DNA of 64,000 nucleotides from assembly GCF_009758125.1 (NCBI RefSeq), contig NZ_WRXO01000001.1, positions 1,240,001 through 1,304,000 of the forward strand, written 5' to 3'. Source of the stretch: Chitinophaga oryziterrae. GTDB lineage: Bacteria; Bacteroidota; Bacteroidia; Chitinophagales; Chitinophagaceae. A model generated the notes under the pieces. It did not search any database and was not told the DNA's origin. It saw only the letters and a list, made by a program, of their open reading frames with translations. Positions within the stretch are counted from its first letter, which is position 1; every line of letters starts with the position of its first letter. Below, in pieces: positions 1 to 8,681 of the stretch. Both the position numbers and the translations under genes were made by a program.

Positions 1-78
1 TATTGTTAAAGATTAACCGAAGCATTCAGTATGAAGTAGATAAATAACTTCATCCAGGTGATCTAACCCCAAAAATAA

Positions 79-115
79 AAAGCCCCTCTGTAGCAATTGC
101 TGCAGAGGGGTTTTA
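79..115 (-). terminator. Rho-independent terminator of the threonine aldolase gene
   Basis: An inverted repeat with 8 bp perfect outer arms (CCCCTCTG / CAGAGGGG at 83-90 and 103-110) and a palindromic centre AGCAATTGCT. On the minus strand the hairpin is followed by a T-rich run, which fits termination of the leftward gene ending at 133. Confidence 0.85.
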
Positions 116-132
116 AAGTTATATCAGCGGTA

Positions 133-1152
133 CTATTGCATTTCTGCAATGGCGGCGCATGTTTTTTCTATCATGGCAGGTGTCACGTCGAGGTGTGTCA
201 CTATCCTCACCTGGTTTTCTGAAATCGGCATCACCAGTATATCATGCTTTTTCAGGTAATCAGCAAAGAACTTAGGGGTCCAGTCGCCTAATACCTCAAA
301 GATGAGGATATTGGTTTCTACCGGCAGCATATGTCCGATGAAAGACTTCTCCAGCAGGGCTTTAGCAATCTGTTTAGCATGATAGTGGTCTTCTGCCAAT
401 CTGGCAATATGATGTTCCATGGCGTAAATGCCAGTGGCTGCCATAAAGCCAGCCTGGCGTAATCCACCACCTAATTTTTTACGGATACGGCGGGCAGCTT
501 TGATATAGGCAGCACTGCCTAACAGTACGGAACCCATAGGGCAACCCATGCCTTTATTCAGGCAAACAGAGATACTATCGAACAGTTTTCCATAGATCTT
601 TGGATTGTCTCCTCCCGCCACCAGGGCGTTAAAGAGCCTGGCGCCATCCAGGTGTAATTTGAGATGATTATCCTGGCAAACGGTTTTGATCCTTTTAATT
701 TCTTCGATATCATACATACAGCCACCACCACGGTTGGAAGTATTTTCCAGGCATACCAGTGAGGTGCTGGCTTTGTGTACATCGTCGGGATTGATGGCAG
801 CTGCCACCTGTTCGGCGGTGATCATACCACGTTCGCCTTCGATGGCGCGTACCTGGGCGCCGGCGTTAAAAGCGATGCCGCCACCTTCGTAAATATACAC
901 GTGGGCAAGGCTGCTACAGATCACTTCATCACCCGGCTGGGTGTGTACTTTAATGGCTATCTGGTTGCTCATCGTGCCGGAAGGGCAGTATAAGGCTGCC
1001 TCTTTGCCAAAATAATCTGCCATCATGGCTTCCAGTCTGTTAACGCTTGGATCTTCCCCGAATACATCATCTCCGGTGGCTGCATTGGTCATAGCCTGCA
1101 TCATGCCGGTGGTGGGACGGGTAAAAGTATCACTCCTGAAATCGATCGTCAT
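133..1152 (-). CDS. ltaE: Low-specificity L-threonine aldolase
   Basis: A 339-residue PLP enzyme of the beta-eliminating lyase/threonine aldolase family, which cleaves L-threonine or allo-threonine to glycine and acetaldehyde in the cytoplasm. The N-terminal FRSDTFTRPT block and the FGEDPSVNRLE block are typical of the family. HLDGAR lies at residues 167-172, and the likely PLP-binding lysine is K200 in the context LNKGMGCPMGS. Length is normal for the family (about 335-350). It is transcribed alone, divergently from rpoD, and ends at a strong stem-loop. The family assignment is firm; substrate stereospecificity cannot be read from sequence. Confidence 0.93.
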   Translation of the reverse strand: MTIDFRSDTFTRPTTGMMQAMTNAATGDDVFGEDPSVNRLEAMMADYFGKEAALYCPSGTMSNQIAIKVHTQPGDEVICSSLAHVYIYEGGGIAFNAGAQVRAIEGERGMITAEQVAAAINPDDVHKASTSLVCLENTSNRGGGCMYDIEEIKRIKTVCQDNHLKLHLDGARLFNALVAGGDNPKIYGKLFDSISVCLNKGMGCPMGSVLLGSAAYIKAARRIRKKLGGGLRQAGFMAATGIYAMEHHIARLAEDHYHAKQIAKALLEKSFIGHMLPVETNILIFEVLGDWTPKFFADYLKKHDILVMPISENQVRIVTHLDVTPAMIEKTCAAIAEMQ

Positions 1153-1484
1153 CCTTGAAAAATTTGCAATGTATTGAACAATAAATTAGTGAAGTTATTA
1201 ATTTGAATGTGATTACTTATCAATTGTTAAAATTTATTTAAAGCATTCGAATAACCTAATAAAGGGCTATAAAATTTCGTTTATATAGAGTACTTTGTTA
1301 CTAGAATGAAAAGGTTTGTGAAGATATTTGGCAGTATGGGCTATTAGCACGATCTTTGCAGGCTAATTTGTTAGAACGATAATATTGGAGAGTAGGAATA
1401 GTTTGTAAGATAAATATTAAAAGTTTTTCAACAAAATAATTCTTTCCAACGTTATTAAATTTAGTAAACTAATAAACTTTCAAT
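1153..1484. other. Divergent intergenic region between ltaE and rpoD
   Basis: 332 bases without a gene, visibly AT-rich, presumably carrying both divergent promoters. No reading frame of note is present. A small dyad TTAGT-AA-ACTAA lies at 1461-1472, close to the rpoD start at 1485. An exact TAnnTTTG -7 box was not found for rpoD; ACTTTC at 1475-1481 is only a weak match. Confidence 0.5.
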
Positions 1485-2342
1485 ATGAGGCAACTTAAAA
1501 TTGCCACCCAGATCACTAACCGTGATTCGCAGGCGGTAGAAAAATACCTGCAGGAGATTTCAAAGATCCCTTTGTTAACCCCTGAAGAAGAGACCGTATT
1601 GGCGCAACGCATTAAAATGGGTGACCAAAAGGCTCTTGAACGTTTAACTACAGGTAACCTCCGTTTCGTTGTATCCGTAGCAAAGCAATATCAGCACCAG
1701 GGGCTTAGCCTCAGCGACCTTATAAATGAGGGCAATTTAGGTTTGATTAAAGCTGCGCAACGTTTCGATGAAACCAAAGGTTTCAAATTCATTTCTTATG
1801 CAGTGTGGTGGATTCGTCAATCTATTCTGCAGGCTTTAGCAGAGCAGGGCCGTCTGGTTCGTCTGCCTCAAAATAAAATTGGAACCTATAATAAGGCTAA
1901 TAAAGCCTATATGGCGTTTGAGCAGGAAAATGAAAGAGAACCTTCTACTGAAGAGTTAGCGGAAATCCTGGAAATGTCTGAATCAGAGATCAATAATATT
2001 TTTCAGAGTAATACCCGTCACATGTCATTAGATGCTCCGGTACACGAAGCGGAAGATGTAGCCATGGGAGATTTACTGGAAGGTGGTGATATTACTGATG
2101 ATGATGTAATGCGTGATTCATTGCGTGAAGAGATCCGCAGAGTACTGAAATCCCTCAGTCCCCGCGAAGCTGAAATCGTGAATGCGTATTTTGGTCTGGA
2201 TGGTGAAAACGGTGCTACGATCGAACAAATTGGGCAGAAATATGATCTGACAAAGGAAAGGATTCGTCAGATCAAAGAACGCGCTATTAAGAGATTGCAG
2301 AAAGCCCGCTATAGCGGTGCATTAAAATCTTACCTGGGATAA
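1485..2342 (+). CDS. rpoD: Primary RNA polymerase sigma factor (sigma-70, RpoD/SigA)
   Basis: A 285-residue housekeeping sigma factor that directs RNA polymerase to the Bacteroidota -7/-33 promoters. It is short because the long N-terminal region 1.1 and the non-conserved insert of proteobacterial RpoD are absent, as is usual in this phylum. Region 1.2 is near residues 17-40, the region 2 core includes LINEGNLGLIKAAQRFDE and YAVWWIRQSI, and region 4.2 near the C-terminus contains LTKERIRQIKERAIKRL, which reads the -33 element. The gene stands alone, followed by a stem-loop terminator. Confidence 0.97.
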   Translation: MRQLKIATQITNRDSQAVEKYLQEISKIPLLTPEEETVLAQRIKMGDQKALERLTTGNLRFVVSVAKQYQHQGLSLSDLINEGNLGLIKAAQRFDETKGFKFISYAVWWIRQSILQALAEQGRLVRLPQNKIGTYNKANKAYMAFEQENEREPSTEELAEILEMSESEINNIFQSNTRHMSLDAPVHEAEDVAMGDLLEGGDITDDDVMRDSLREEIRRVLKSLSPREAEIVNAYFGLDGENGATIEQIGQKYDLTKERIRQIKERAIKRLQKARYSGALKSYLG

Positions 2343-2448
2343 TAGGTCCTGGACGAAGCAAATTACAGAGCTGTTTGAAACGTTATCCATACGTTGTCTG
2401 ATCTGAAGGTTTGCCAACTACATCTAAAATCTATTATGTCTATAAATG

Positions 2449-2481
2449 CACCGGCTGTAAATTTTATGGCCGGTGTTTTTT
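2449..2481 (+). terminator. Terminator after rpoD
   Basis: A stem CACCGGC (2449-2455) pairs with GCCGGTG (2469-2475), followed by six T residues. It lies 107 bases after the rpoD stop, on the same strand. The trxB promoter box begins about 20 bases further on. Confidence 0.85.
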
Positions 2482-2497
2482 ATATATAGCGGATGCG

Positions 2498-2505
2498 TAT
2501 TTTTG
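2498..2505 (+). promoter_or_regulatory. Candidate -7 box of trxB
   Basis: TATTTTTG matches the Bacteroidota TAnnTTTG -7 consensus, 48 bases before the trxB ATG. No clear TTTG -33 box is seen; the expected position lies in the T-run of the preceding terminator. Confidence 0.4.
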
Positions 2506-2552
2506 CAGGCGCTATATGAATTTTTATACCTTATTAATATTACATAGGAAGT

Positions 2553-3506
2553 ATGGAAACTAACCAACAGCAGGAGCATGTGCATTTATTGATCATAGGT
2601 TCCGGACCGGCAGGTTATACCGCTGCCATTTATGCAGCCAGGGCTAACCTGAAACCGGTGCTTTACCAGGGAATACAACCGGGTGGACAACTGACCATTA
2701 CTACAGAGGTAGAGAATTATCCAGGATACCCGGAAGGGGTGCAGGGACCGGAAATGATGGTGGATTTCGAAAAACAGGCGACCCGCATGGGTGCTGATAT
2801 ACGTTTTGGCCTTGCCACTTCTGTAGACTTCAGCAGCCAGCCATATAAAATAACAATAGACGAAACAAAAGTGATGACTGCAGATGCCGTGATCATCGCT
2901 ACAGGCGCTTCTGCCAAATGGCTTGGACTGCCTTCTGAACAACGTTTGAACGGTAGCGGCGTTTCTGCCTGCGCGGTGTGCGACGGATTCTTTTTCCGTG
3001 GTAAGGACGTGGTGATCGTGGGAGCCGGAGATACTGCTGCTGAAGAAGCATTGTACCTGTCCAAGATGTGTAACAACGTGCATATGGTAGTTCGCCGTCA
3101 TGAAATGCGGGCGTCTATGATCATGCAGGACCGTGTACTGAAGACGACCAATATCATGGTTTACTGGAACTCTGAAACCCTGGAAGTATTGGGCGAGAAC
3201 AAGGTGGAAGCCGTGAAACTCTTCAACAATAAAACAGAGGAAGAAACTATCATACCGGTAAGCGCTTTCTTTGTGGCAATTGGTCACCAGCCAAATTCAG
3301 ACATCTTTAAAGATGTACTGGAACTGGATGAACAGGGTTATATTAAAACAGTACCAGGTTCTTCCCGTACAAGCCTGGAAGGGGTGTTTGCATGTGGAGA
3401 TGTACAGGATAAGATCTATCGTCAGGCAGTAACTGCCGCAGGTAGTGGCTGTATGGCCGCCCTGGATGCAGAACGTTACCTGTCTGCCAAGGGACATCAT
3501 AATTAA
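2553..3506 (+). CDS. trxB: Thioredoxin-disulfide reductase
   Basis: A 317-residue flavoenzyme that reduces thioredoxin with NADPH. The FAD-binding GSGPAGYTAA motif starts near residue 16, the redox-active CAVC is at 140-143 and is followed by DG, and the NADPH-binding GAGDTA is at 157-162. The C-terminal FAD motif FACGDVQD is also present. Length is standard. It appears monocistronic or weakly linked to folB downstream (77 bases between trxB stop and the folB ATG). Confidence 0.97.
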   Translation: METNQQQEHVHLLIIGSGPAGYTAAIYAARANLKPVLYQGIQPGGQLTITTEVENYPGYPEGVQGPEMMVDFEKQATRMGADIRFGLATSVDFSSQPYKITIDETKVMTADAVIIATGASAKWLGLPSEQRLNGSGVSACAVCDGFFFRGKDVVIVGAGDTAAEEALYLSKMCNNVHMVVRRHEMRASMIMQDRVLKTTNIMVYWNSETLEVLGENKVEAVKLFNNKTEEETIIPVSAFFVAIGHQPNSDIFKDVLELDEQGYIKTVPGSSRTSLEGVFACGDVQDKIYRQAVTAAGSGCMAALDAERYLSAKGHHN

Positions 3507-3583
3507 GTGATCAGATATTATATTGCAGGGATATCCAAAGACTTCCATCTTTGGGTATCCCTTACTTATTGAATCTCATTTGT

Positions 3584-3934
3584 ATGTTAACAATCGGTTT
3601 AGAACACGTTCATTTCAGAGCTTTTCACGGATTATATCCTGAAGAGCGAGTTATCGGCAATGATTTCATTATCGATGTATATGTTACTATTCCCGGTACT
3701 ACGCATATAGACAGTATCAGAGAAACCGTCAACTACCAGGGCATCTTTACCATTGTAGAACAGATCATGGCAGTACCCCAGCCGCTGCTGGAACAGGTGG
3801 TCTATGCCATCACCGATGCTATCAAACTAAAATATCCCGAAGTACAGAAATCCAATGTTTCTTTACGCAAAATGAACCCTCCTATGGGTGCTTCCGTACG
3901 TAATTCGGTGGTGTCATTAGAAAAAAATTACTAA
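3584..3934 (+). CDS. folB: Dihydroneopterin aldolase
   Basis: Folate pathway enzyme converting 7,8-dihydroneopterin to 6-hydroxymethyl-dihydropterin and glycolaldehyde. The ATG at 3584 was chosen over an in-frame TTG at 3551 because family similarity begins at LTIGLEHVHFRAFHGLYPEE, giving the usual length of 116 residues. The FHGLYPEER segment and the late K in LRKMNPPM fit the FolB active-site pattern (substrate-binding Glu and catalytic Lys). The gene lies between trxB and a TPR protein with no obvious operon partner. Confidence 0.93.
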   Translation: MLTIGLEHVHFRAFHGLYPEERVIGNDFIIDVYVTIPGTTHIDSIRETVNYQGIFTIVEQIMAVPQPLLEQVVYAITDAIKLKYPEVQKSNVSLRKMNPPMGASVRNSVVSLEKNY

Positions 3935-4004
3935 AGTAGTGATGGCCGGTATGCCATTGTTGGTATTAAATTAGTATTTTTAATATATATAGAAACTCCA
4001 CCCT

Positions 4005-4760
4005 ATGTTAAAAAACGTATTGGCCTTTGCTTATCTGCTGTTATTTTCCGGTGTTTTGTATGCGCAAACAGCTGATGAACTGGTAGAACAGGCCAAACAG
4101 CTTGAAAAACAAATGAATGAAGGCGTTGCGCTTGCCCGTTACAAAGATGCCATCAGGATTCAGCCGGATAACCTTACAGCCCTGATTGGCGCCAGTGAAC
4201 TTTGTTCCCGCGAAGGCTACCGTCAGAAAGATAGTGATGAGAAGGTCCGTAATTACGATGAAGCAAAGGCATATGCAGAAGAAGCCATTAAACTGGCTCC
4301 CGAGAATGCTGATGCCAACTATGTAATGGCCGTGGCGATGGGACGTAAAGCCTTGATCGCCGGTGCTAAAGAGAAGGTAGCGGCCTCAAAGGAAGTAAAG
4401 AAATACGCGGAGCTGGCCATCAAGTTCAATCCCAACTATGCCAAGGCCTATCATGTATTAGGGAAGTGGAACTATGAAGTCGCCAACCTCAATACTTTTG
4501 AAAAGGCAGCAGCCAAAATGTTGTTCGGTGGTCTGCCGGATGGCTCTCTTGCCTCAGCTATCAGCAATTATGAGAAGTGCCGCAAGCTGGACCCTTCCTT
4601 CGTATTGAACTACCTGGAACTGGCCAGGGCCTACAAGGAGAATGACGAGCAGGACAAAACGATAGAAGTCCTGAAGAAGGCCGTATCACTGAGAAGTATA
4701 TATCAGGATGATGCAGATCTCAAATCCCAGTGTAAAAAGATGCTGGAAGGATTAGAATAA
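4005..4760 (+). CDS. Secreted tetratricopeptide-repeat protein
   Basis: 251 residues with a clear signal peptide (residues about 1-21, ending LYAQ) and then helical TPR-type repeats, for example around AIRIQPDNLTALIGASEL, AIKLAPENADANYVMAVAM and AIKFNPNYAKAYHVLGKW. TPR domains act as protein-interaction scaffolds; the periplasm is the likely location. No enzyme domain is visible and the specific role is unknown. Similar orphan TPR proteins are common in Bacteroidota. Confidence 0.85.
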   Translation: MLKNVLAFAYLLLFSGVLYAQTADELVEQAKQLEKQMNEGVALARYKDAIRIQPDNLTALIGASELCSREGYRQKDSDEKVRNYDEAKAYAEEAIKLAPENADANYVMAVAMGRKALIAGAKEKVAASKEVKKYAELAIKFNPNYAKAYHVLGKWNYEVANLNTFEKAAAKMLFGGLPDGSLASAISNYEKCRKLDPSFVLNYLELARAYKENDEQDKTIEVLKKAVSLRSIYQDDADLKSQCKKMLEGLE

Positions 4761-4893
4761 TACAGGGGGGATAAATCAGCATAAGAAGCAACTCCATTGC
4801 AGGTAAAACGCCCTGTAACGGCCGGAATAACAAGGGACTCGCCCCAAAGTCACTATTTTTAGTTATTATTGTGCCATATCTAATGTATTAATA

Positions 4894-5769
4894 ATGTCTG
4901 TTACATATAACATACATCCTGCCTTTGCAGTGGATGATTCTTCCTTACTGGAAACAGACCTTACTACCTGTCAGCTGCTGGTACTTACGGGGAAAGGCGT
5001 TTTCAGTTACGTAGTCTATAATCCGGTTGCCAAAAAGTTCATGGCGCTGAAATCTTACCGGTTTCAGACGCAGAAAGGAGCGACGGCAGAACTGGAGATG
5101 ATAGAGCAGGTATTTGATGCCGACAAACTGTTATTCACACATTTCAAAGCAGTATACCTGGCCTTCGATGGAGGAGATACGACTATCGTGCCTGAAAAGC
5201 ATTATAATCCTTCTCTGAAAAAGGATTACCTGGAGCTGATCTACCCGGAGAAAACGCAGGAGGTCATTCTTGCAGACATCATGCATGAACAGCAGATGGT
5301 AAATATCTACGCCGTAGATAAAGACCTGCTGGGTTACCTGCGCAAGGAATTTGCTACCGACAATACATTACACGTCAACACTGCCTTACTGAAATCATAC
5401 TCTTTCGATAACGACTACCGCGATATTAACGGCGTAGCCTTTATCGATATCCAGCAACATAAGTTTACGCTCACTGTATATAAGTTAGGACAACTGCTGT
5501 CGCAGCAGGAAATCGCCTGTCAGAATGGTCTGGATGTAGTATATCATCTGATCAATGCCCTGCGGCAAACCGGTTTAAATGAGCAATACGCCAAGGTAAA
5601 AGTAGGAGGGGCCGTTACTGCGGATTCCCAGATCTACGAAGAATTACACCGTTTCATTCCTAAAGTGGAATGGATGCAGCGTTTGCCCGGTTTTGGTTAT
5701 ATCAATAAAATGCAGGAGATCCCCGCTTATTATTTCAACAATTTATATGCACTCGCATTATGCGTATAA
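4894..5769 (+). CDS. DUF3822 family protein
   Basis: 291 residues matching the Bacteroidota DUF3822 family as I recognise it, a protein of unknown function with an actin/ASKHA-like fold suspected from patterns such as VAFIDIQQHKFTLTVYKLGQ in the C-terminal half. There is no signal peptide. Its 3' end overlaps the rsmD start by 10 bases, so the two are likely translationally coupled, and coaD follows at once. This DUF3822-rsmD-coaD order recurs in the phylum. No biochemical role should be assumed. Confidence 0.8.
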   Translation: MSVTYNIHPAFAVDDSSLLETDLTTCQLLVLTGKGVFSYVVYNPVAKKFMALKSYRFQTQKGATAELEMIEQVFDADKLLFTHFKAVYLAFDGGDTTIVPEKHYNPSLKKDYLELIYPEKTQEVILADIMHEQQMVNIYAVDKDLLGYLRKEFATDNTLHVNTALLKSYSFDNDYRDINGVAFIDIQQHKFTLTVYKLGQLLSQQEIACQNGLDVVYHLINALRQTGLNEQYAKVKVGGAVTADSQIYEELHRFIPKVEWMQRLPGFGYINKMQEIPAYYFNNLYALALCV

Positions 5770-6311
5770 TAGCAGGAGATAAAGGAGGATTGCGCTTTCA
5801 GCCACCGGCTAATATGCCGCATACCCGTCCGACTACAGATCTTGCCAAAGAAGGAGTATTCAATATCATCGAAAATAATCTTGATATTCCTTCCCTTAAA
5901 ATACTGGACCTCTTCGCCGGTACCGGAAGTATCAGTTATGAACTGGCTTCCAGAGGCGCCACCGATATTACTGCGGTAGAAAAAGATGCAGACATGGCAG
6001 CGTTTATCAAAAAGACAGCTGCCGAAATGGATTTCCAGATCAAGGTGCAAAGAATGGATGTGTTCAGCTTCCTGGGACAGTGTACCGAGAAATTTGACTT
6101 CATCTTTGCAGATCCGCCTTACGGAATGCCAACACTGGACAAAGTACCGCAGCTTGTTTTTGAGCGGGAACTGCTACCGCCGGAAGGATGGTTCGTCATA
6201 GAACATACCCGGAATATGGATTTTAAGAAACATTCTTATTACCGCAGTGAGCGGAACTATGGCTCAACCATCTTTTCTATTTTCATTAACAGGGAAGAAC
6301 TGAAGAAATAA
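5760..6311 (+). CDS. rsmD: 16S rRNA (guanine(966)-N(2))-methyltransferase
   Basis: 183 residues with a class I SAM-dependent methyltransferase fold. The SAM-binding motif DLFAGTGSIS is at residues 50-59 and the catalytic N-methyltransferase motif DPPY is at 118-121. The enzyme methylates G966 of 16S rRNA during 30S assembly. It begins 10 bases inside the DUF3822 gene and ends one base before coaD, so it sits in a compact operon. Confidence 0.95.
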   Translation: MRIIAGDKGGLRFQPPANMPHTRPTTDLAKEGVFNIIENNLDIPSLKILDLFAGTGSISYELASRGATDITAVEKDADMAAFIKKTAAEMDFQIKVQRMDVFSFLGQCTEKFDFIFADPPYGMPTLDKVPQLVFERELLPPEGWFVIEHTRNMDFKKHSYYRSERNYGSTIFSIFINREELKK

Positions 6312-6312
6312 T

Positions 6313-6789
6313 ATGGAACGTATTTGTTTATTTCCCGGCACATTTGACCCTATTACATTGGGGCACACAGATGTGATAGACCGCGCATTGGATTTATTCG
6401 ACGAACTGGTAGTAGGCATTGGTACCAATTCTACTAAAACGCCTATGTTCCCGGTAGAACAACGCATCCGGTGGATTAAAGATATTTACAGTCATTCGCC
6501 CAAAGTAAAAGTAGTTACCTACGAAGGGCTTACTATCAACTTCTGTAAAGAGATCAACGCGCGCTTCATTTTAAGAGGTATCCGGGGCATTGCTGATTTC
6601 GAATACGAGAAAGCGATTGCTGATGTGAACCGCATGATGGATAGCAAGGTTGAAACAATTTTTTTAAGTTGTACCCCAAAATATTCTACTATTGCTTCTT
6701 CACTGGTACGGGATGTGCTGCGTTACGGAGGAGATGCGTCACAGCTACTACCTGAGAAAGTGTTAAACAGCATCAAATCAACAATATGA
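6313..6789 (+). CDS. coaD: Pantetheine-phosphate adenylyltransferase
   Basis: 158 residues. The nucleotidyltransferase signature FPGTFDPITLGHTDVI (with the TxGH motif) opens the protein, and the C-terminal ISSLVRD-like motif appears as IASSLVRDVLRYGG. The enzyme joins ATP and 4'-phosphopantetheine to form dephospho-CoA, the penultimate CoA step. It overlaps the next gene by 4 bases (ATGA), showing tight coupling to the thioesterase. Confidence 0.97.
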   Translation: MERICLFPGTFDPITLGHTDVIDRALDLFDELVVGIGTNSTKTPMFPVEQRIRWIKDIYSHSPKVKVVTYEGLTINFCKEINARFILRGIRGIADFEYEKAIADVNRMMDSKVETIFLSCTPKYSTIASSLVRDVLRYGGDASQLLPEKVLNSIKSTI

Positions 6790-7220
6790 AACCAATCTGG
6801 CACTCACTGAATGTTTCCCTGGACCAACTCAATGACACTGGTAAAAATACCATGTCTGCTGCACTGGGCATGGAGTTTACGGAAATAGGACCTGATTACC
6901 TGCGTATGATTATGCCGGTAAATGACCTTACCCGTCAGCCTTATGGGTTATTGCATGGAGGCGCTTCAGTTGCACTGGCAGAAACGGTAGGCAGTGTTGG
7001 TTCATCCCTGATTATTGATTCCACGAAACAGATCTGTGTGGGCCTGGATATTAATGCCAACCACATAAAAGGGGTGAAGGACGGATATGTACATGCCATT
7101 GCCCGGCCTTTACATATAGGATCTACTACCCATGTATGGGATATCCGTATCTGCGATGAACATAACAAACTGGTTTGTATCAGTCGCCTGACAGTAGCAA
7201 TAAGAGATAAAAAAGAATAA
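6786..7220 (+). CDS. Hotdog-fold acyl-CoA thioesterase (PaaI/YdiI-like)
   Basis: 144 residues with a single hotdog domain. The helix motif LLHGGASVALAETVGSVG contains the HGG and catalytic Glu pattern of the 4-hydroxybenzoyl-CoA/DHNA-CoA thioesterase (YdiI/MenI, PaaI) group. A role in menaquinone synthesis as 1,4-dihydroxy-2-naphthoyl-CoA hydrolase is plausible because Bacteroidota use menaquinone, but its neighbours are CoA and rRNA genes, so the substrate is unproven. It ends the operon, with a short stem-loop beginning at its stop codon. Confidence 0.85.
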   Translation: MKPIWHSLNVSLDQLNDTGKNTMSAALGMEFTEIGPDYLRMIMPVNDLTRQPYGLLHGGASVALAETVGSVGSSLIIDSTKQICVGLDINANHIKGVKDGYVHAIARPLHIGSTTHVWDIRICDEHNKLVCISRLTVAIRDKKE

Positions 7221-7240
7221 CGGAGACCGGGATCTCCGTT
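7219..7240. terminator. Stem-loop between convergent genes
   Basis: AACGGAGA (7219-7226) pairs perfectly with TCTCCGTT (7233-7240) across a 6-base loop. It lies between the convergent thioesterase and Nudix genes and overlaps the thioesterase stop. The following T tract is weak, so termination efficiency is uncertain. Confidence 0.55.
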
Positions 7241-7249
7241 ACCGGTTAT

Positions 7250-7876
7250 TTATACAGGATAACCCTCTTTTTCAAATACATCTGTAATGTTCTGATAAGA
7301 GAATTTCAGGTACTTGCTGAGGTTTTCCGGTTTTACCCACTGAATATCAACAATATCTTCTTCTATCTGTGGAATGGTGAGTTCTGTTCCGGTAAACTTC
7401 ATTTTATACCAGTACGTATGCTTCAGGATTTTCTTTTCCTTGTAGGTATAAAAATGTAAGGTTTCGGTGATTTTATGTTCCAGGGTGATGCTATGCAAAC
7501 CTGTTTCTTCTTCTACTTCACGTAAGGCACATGCTTCCAGGTTTTCTCCTTCATCCTGTTTCCCTTTGGGGAGGTCCCATTTACCACGGCGGAACATCAG
7601 CAATATTTCTTCCTCCTGGTTGGTGATCAGACCACCTGCTGCCACTAATATGTTAAAATAGCTTTTCACTGTATCCAACATCGCATCAGTATCCGGATTG
7701 ATGAAGATGGCCGCCGGTAATTTATCTGTTTCCAATGCCTGGAGTGTACTTTCTATTGTTACCTGGTCCGGGAGGGTATATAAAACCGCGTCTTTATATT
7801 TATTGGGAATAGCCTGGTGAGTAGGCACTATGACCAATGGCCTTTCGTTGAGATATATAATTGAGTCTTTTTGCAT
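7250..7876 (-). CDS. NUDIX hydrolase
   Basis: 208 residues. A complete Nudix box (Gx5Ex7REUxEExGU) spans residues 105-127, from GKQDEG to REVEEETGL, in the C-terminal half, so the enzyme should hydrolyse a nucleoside-diphosphate-linked compound with a divalent metal. The N-terminal ~75 residues are a separate segment seen in Bacteroidota homologues, of unknown role. Substrate cannot be predicted. A TAnnTTTG box ends 4 bases before the ATG, so the message may be leaderless. Confidence 0.9.
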   Translation of the reverse strand: MQKDSIIYLNERPLVIVPTHQAIPNKYKDAVLYTLPDQVTIESTLQALETDKLPAAIFINPDTDAMLDTVKSYFNILVAAGGLITNQEEEILLMFRRGKWDLPKGKQDEGENLEACALREVEEETGLHSITLEHKITETLHFYTYKEKKILKHTYWYKMKFTGTELTIPQIEEDIVDIQWVKPENLSKYLKFSYQNITDVFEKEGYPV

Positions 7877-7880
7877 GCTG

Positions 7881-7888
7881 CAAAATTA
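7881..7888 (-). promoter_or_regulatory. -7 promoter box abutting the Nudix start codon
   Basis: On the minus strand TAATTTTG is followed by four bases and then the ATG. A start of transcription some 5-7 bases downstream of the box would coincide with the start codon. The -33 element is not clear. Confidence 0.45.
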
Positions 7889-7955
7889 CTGTTTCATCAA
7901 TAATTCCAGATTAACTCTTTATCGGGAGGAGCGTAAAACATAATTCCGAAATAAG

Positions 7956-7963
7956 TACTTTTG
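7956..7963 (+). promoter_or_regulatory. -7 promoter box abutting the pyrE start codon
   Basis: TACTTTTG matches TAnnTTTG and is separated by only six bases from the pyrE ATG at 7970, leaving almost no room for an untranslated leader or a ribosome binding site. No convincing -33 box was seen. Confidence 0.45.
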
Positions 7964-7969
7964 CCATAT

Positions 7970-8614
7970 ATGAGTAAGATCAGCGAAAAACAGATAGCAG
8001 AGAAGCTACTTCAGATACAGGCAGTAAAGCTGCGTCCGGCAGAACCCTTTACCTGGGCTTCCGGGTGGAAATCACCTATTTATTGCGATAACCGTAAGAT
8101 ATTGTCGTTCCCGTATGTGCGTGACTATGTAAAGTCTGAGTTGTGCAATGTGGTATTTGAGACATTCCCGGATGCGGCAGTGATTGCCGGGGTGGCTACA
8201 GGTGGTATCCCTTTGGGGGCCCTGGTGGCAGATCAGCTGAAGCTGCCATTTATCTATGTACGCGCCAAAGCAAAAGAGCATGGCATGGGAAACCTCATAG
8301 AAGGGGTATTACAGCCAGGCCAGCCTGTTGTTGTAGTGGAAGACCTGATCTCTACGGGTAAGAGCAGCCTGGAAGCCGTAGCGGCTATCAGGGCAGCAGG
8401 TGGAGAAGTAGTGGGAATGGTATCCATCTTTAACTATGGATTTGATGTAGCCGTAAAAGCATTTGAAGCAGCAGGCGTCACTTTCTACTCTCTCAGCAAT
8501 TACAGCGCGTTAATTGAGCTGGCAGTAGAGAAAGGGGTAGTTTCTGAATCAGAGCTTGCTACGCTGGAAGCCTGGAGAAGCGCTCCGGATAAATGGAATT
8601 TACAGACGGTATAA
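7970..8614 (+). CDS. pyrE: Orotate phosphoribosyltransferase
   Basis: 214 residues. The PRPP-binding motif VVVVEDLISTGKSSLEA is characteristic of type I phosphoribosyltransferases, and the KSPIYCDNRK and GVATGGIPLGAL segments match PyrE. It makes OMP from orotate and PRPP in pyrimidine synthesis. The ATG at 7970 was chosen over a TTG nine bases upstream, because homology starts at MSKISEKQIAEKL and the TTG lies inside the -7 box. Monocistronic. Confidence 0.95.
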   Translation: MSKISEKQIAEKLLQIQAVKLRPAEPFTWASGWKSPIYCDNRKILSFPYVRDYVKSELCNVVFETFPDAAVIAGVATGGIPLGALVADQLKLPFIYVRAKAKEHGMGNLIEGVLQPGQPVVVVEDLISTGKSSLEAVAAIRAAGGEVVGMVSIFNYGFDVAVKAFEAAGVTFYSLSNYSALIELAVEKGVVSESELATLEAWRSAPDKWNLQTV

Positions 8615-8681
8615 CCGTTCTTCATAAAGGAGATTATCAATTGAAAGGTATTTATTATATTAGAATTACAAAAAGTAAGTT

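Noticed and set aside
2586..3287. Long open frames antisense to trxB and similar frames antisense to the TonB receptors, M56 and lptD genes
   Set aside because: They lie fully within well-recognised genes, have no family similarity, and show biased residues typical of reverse-strand translation.
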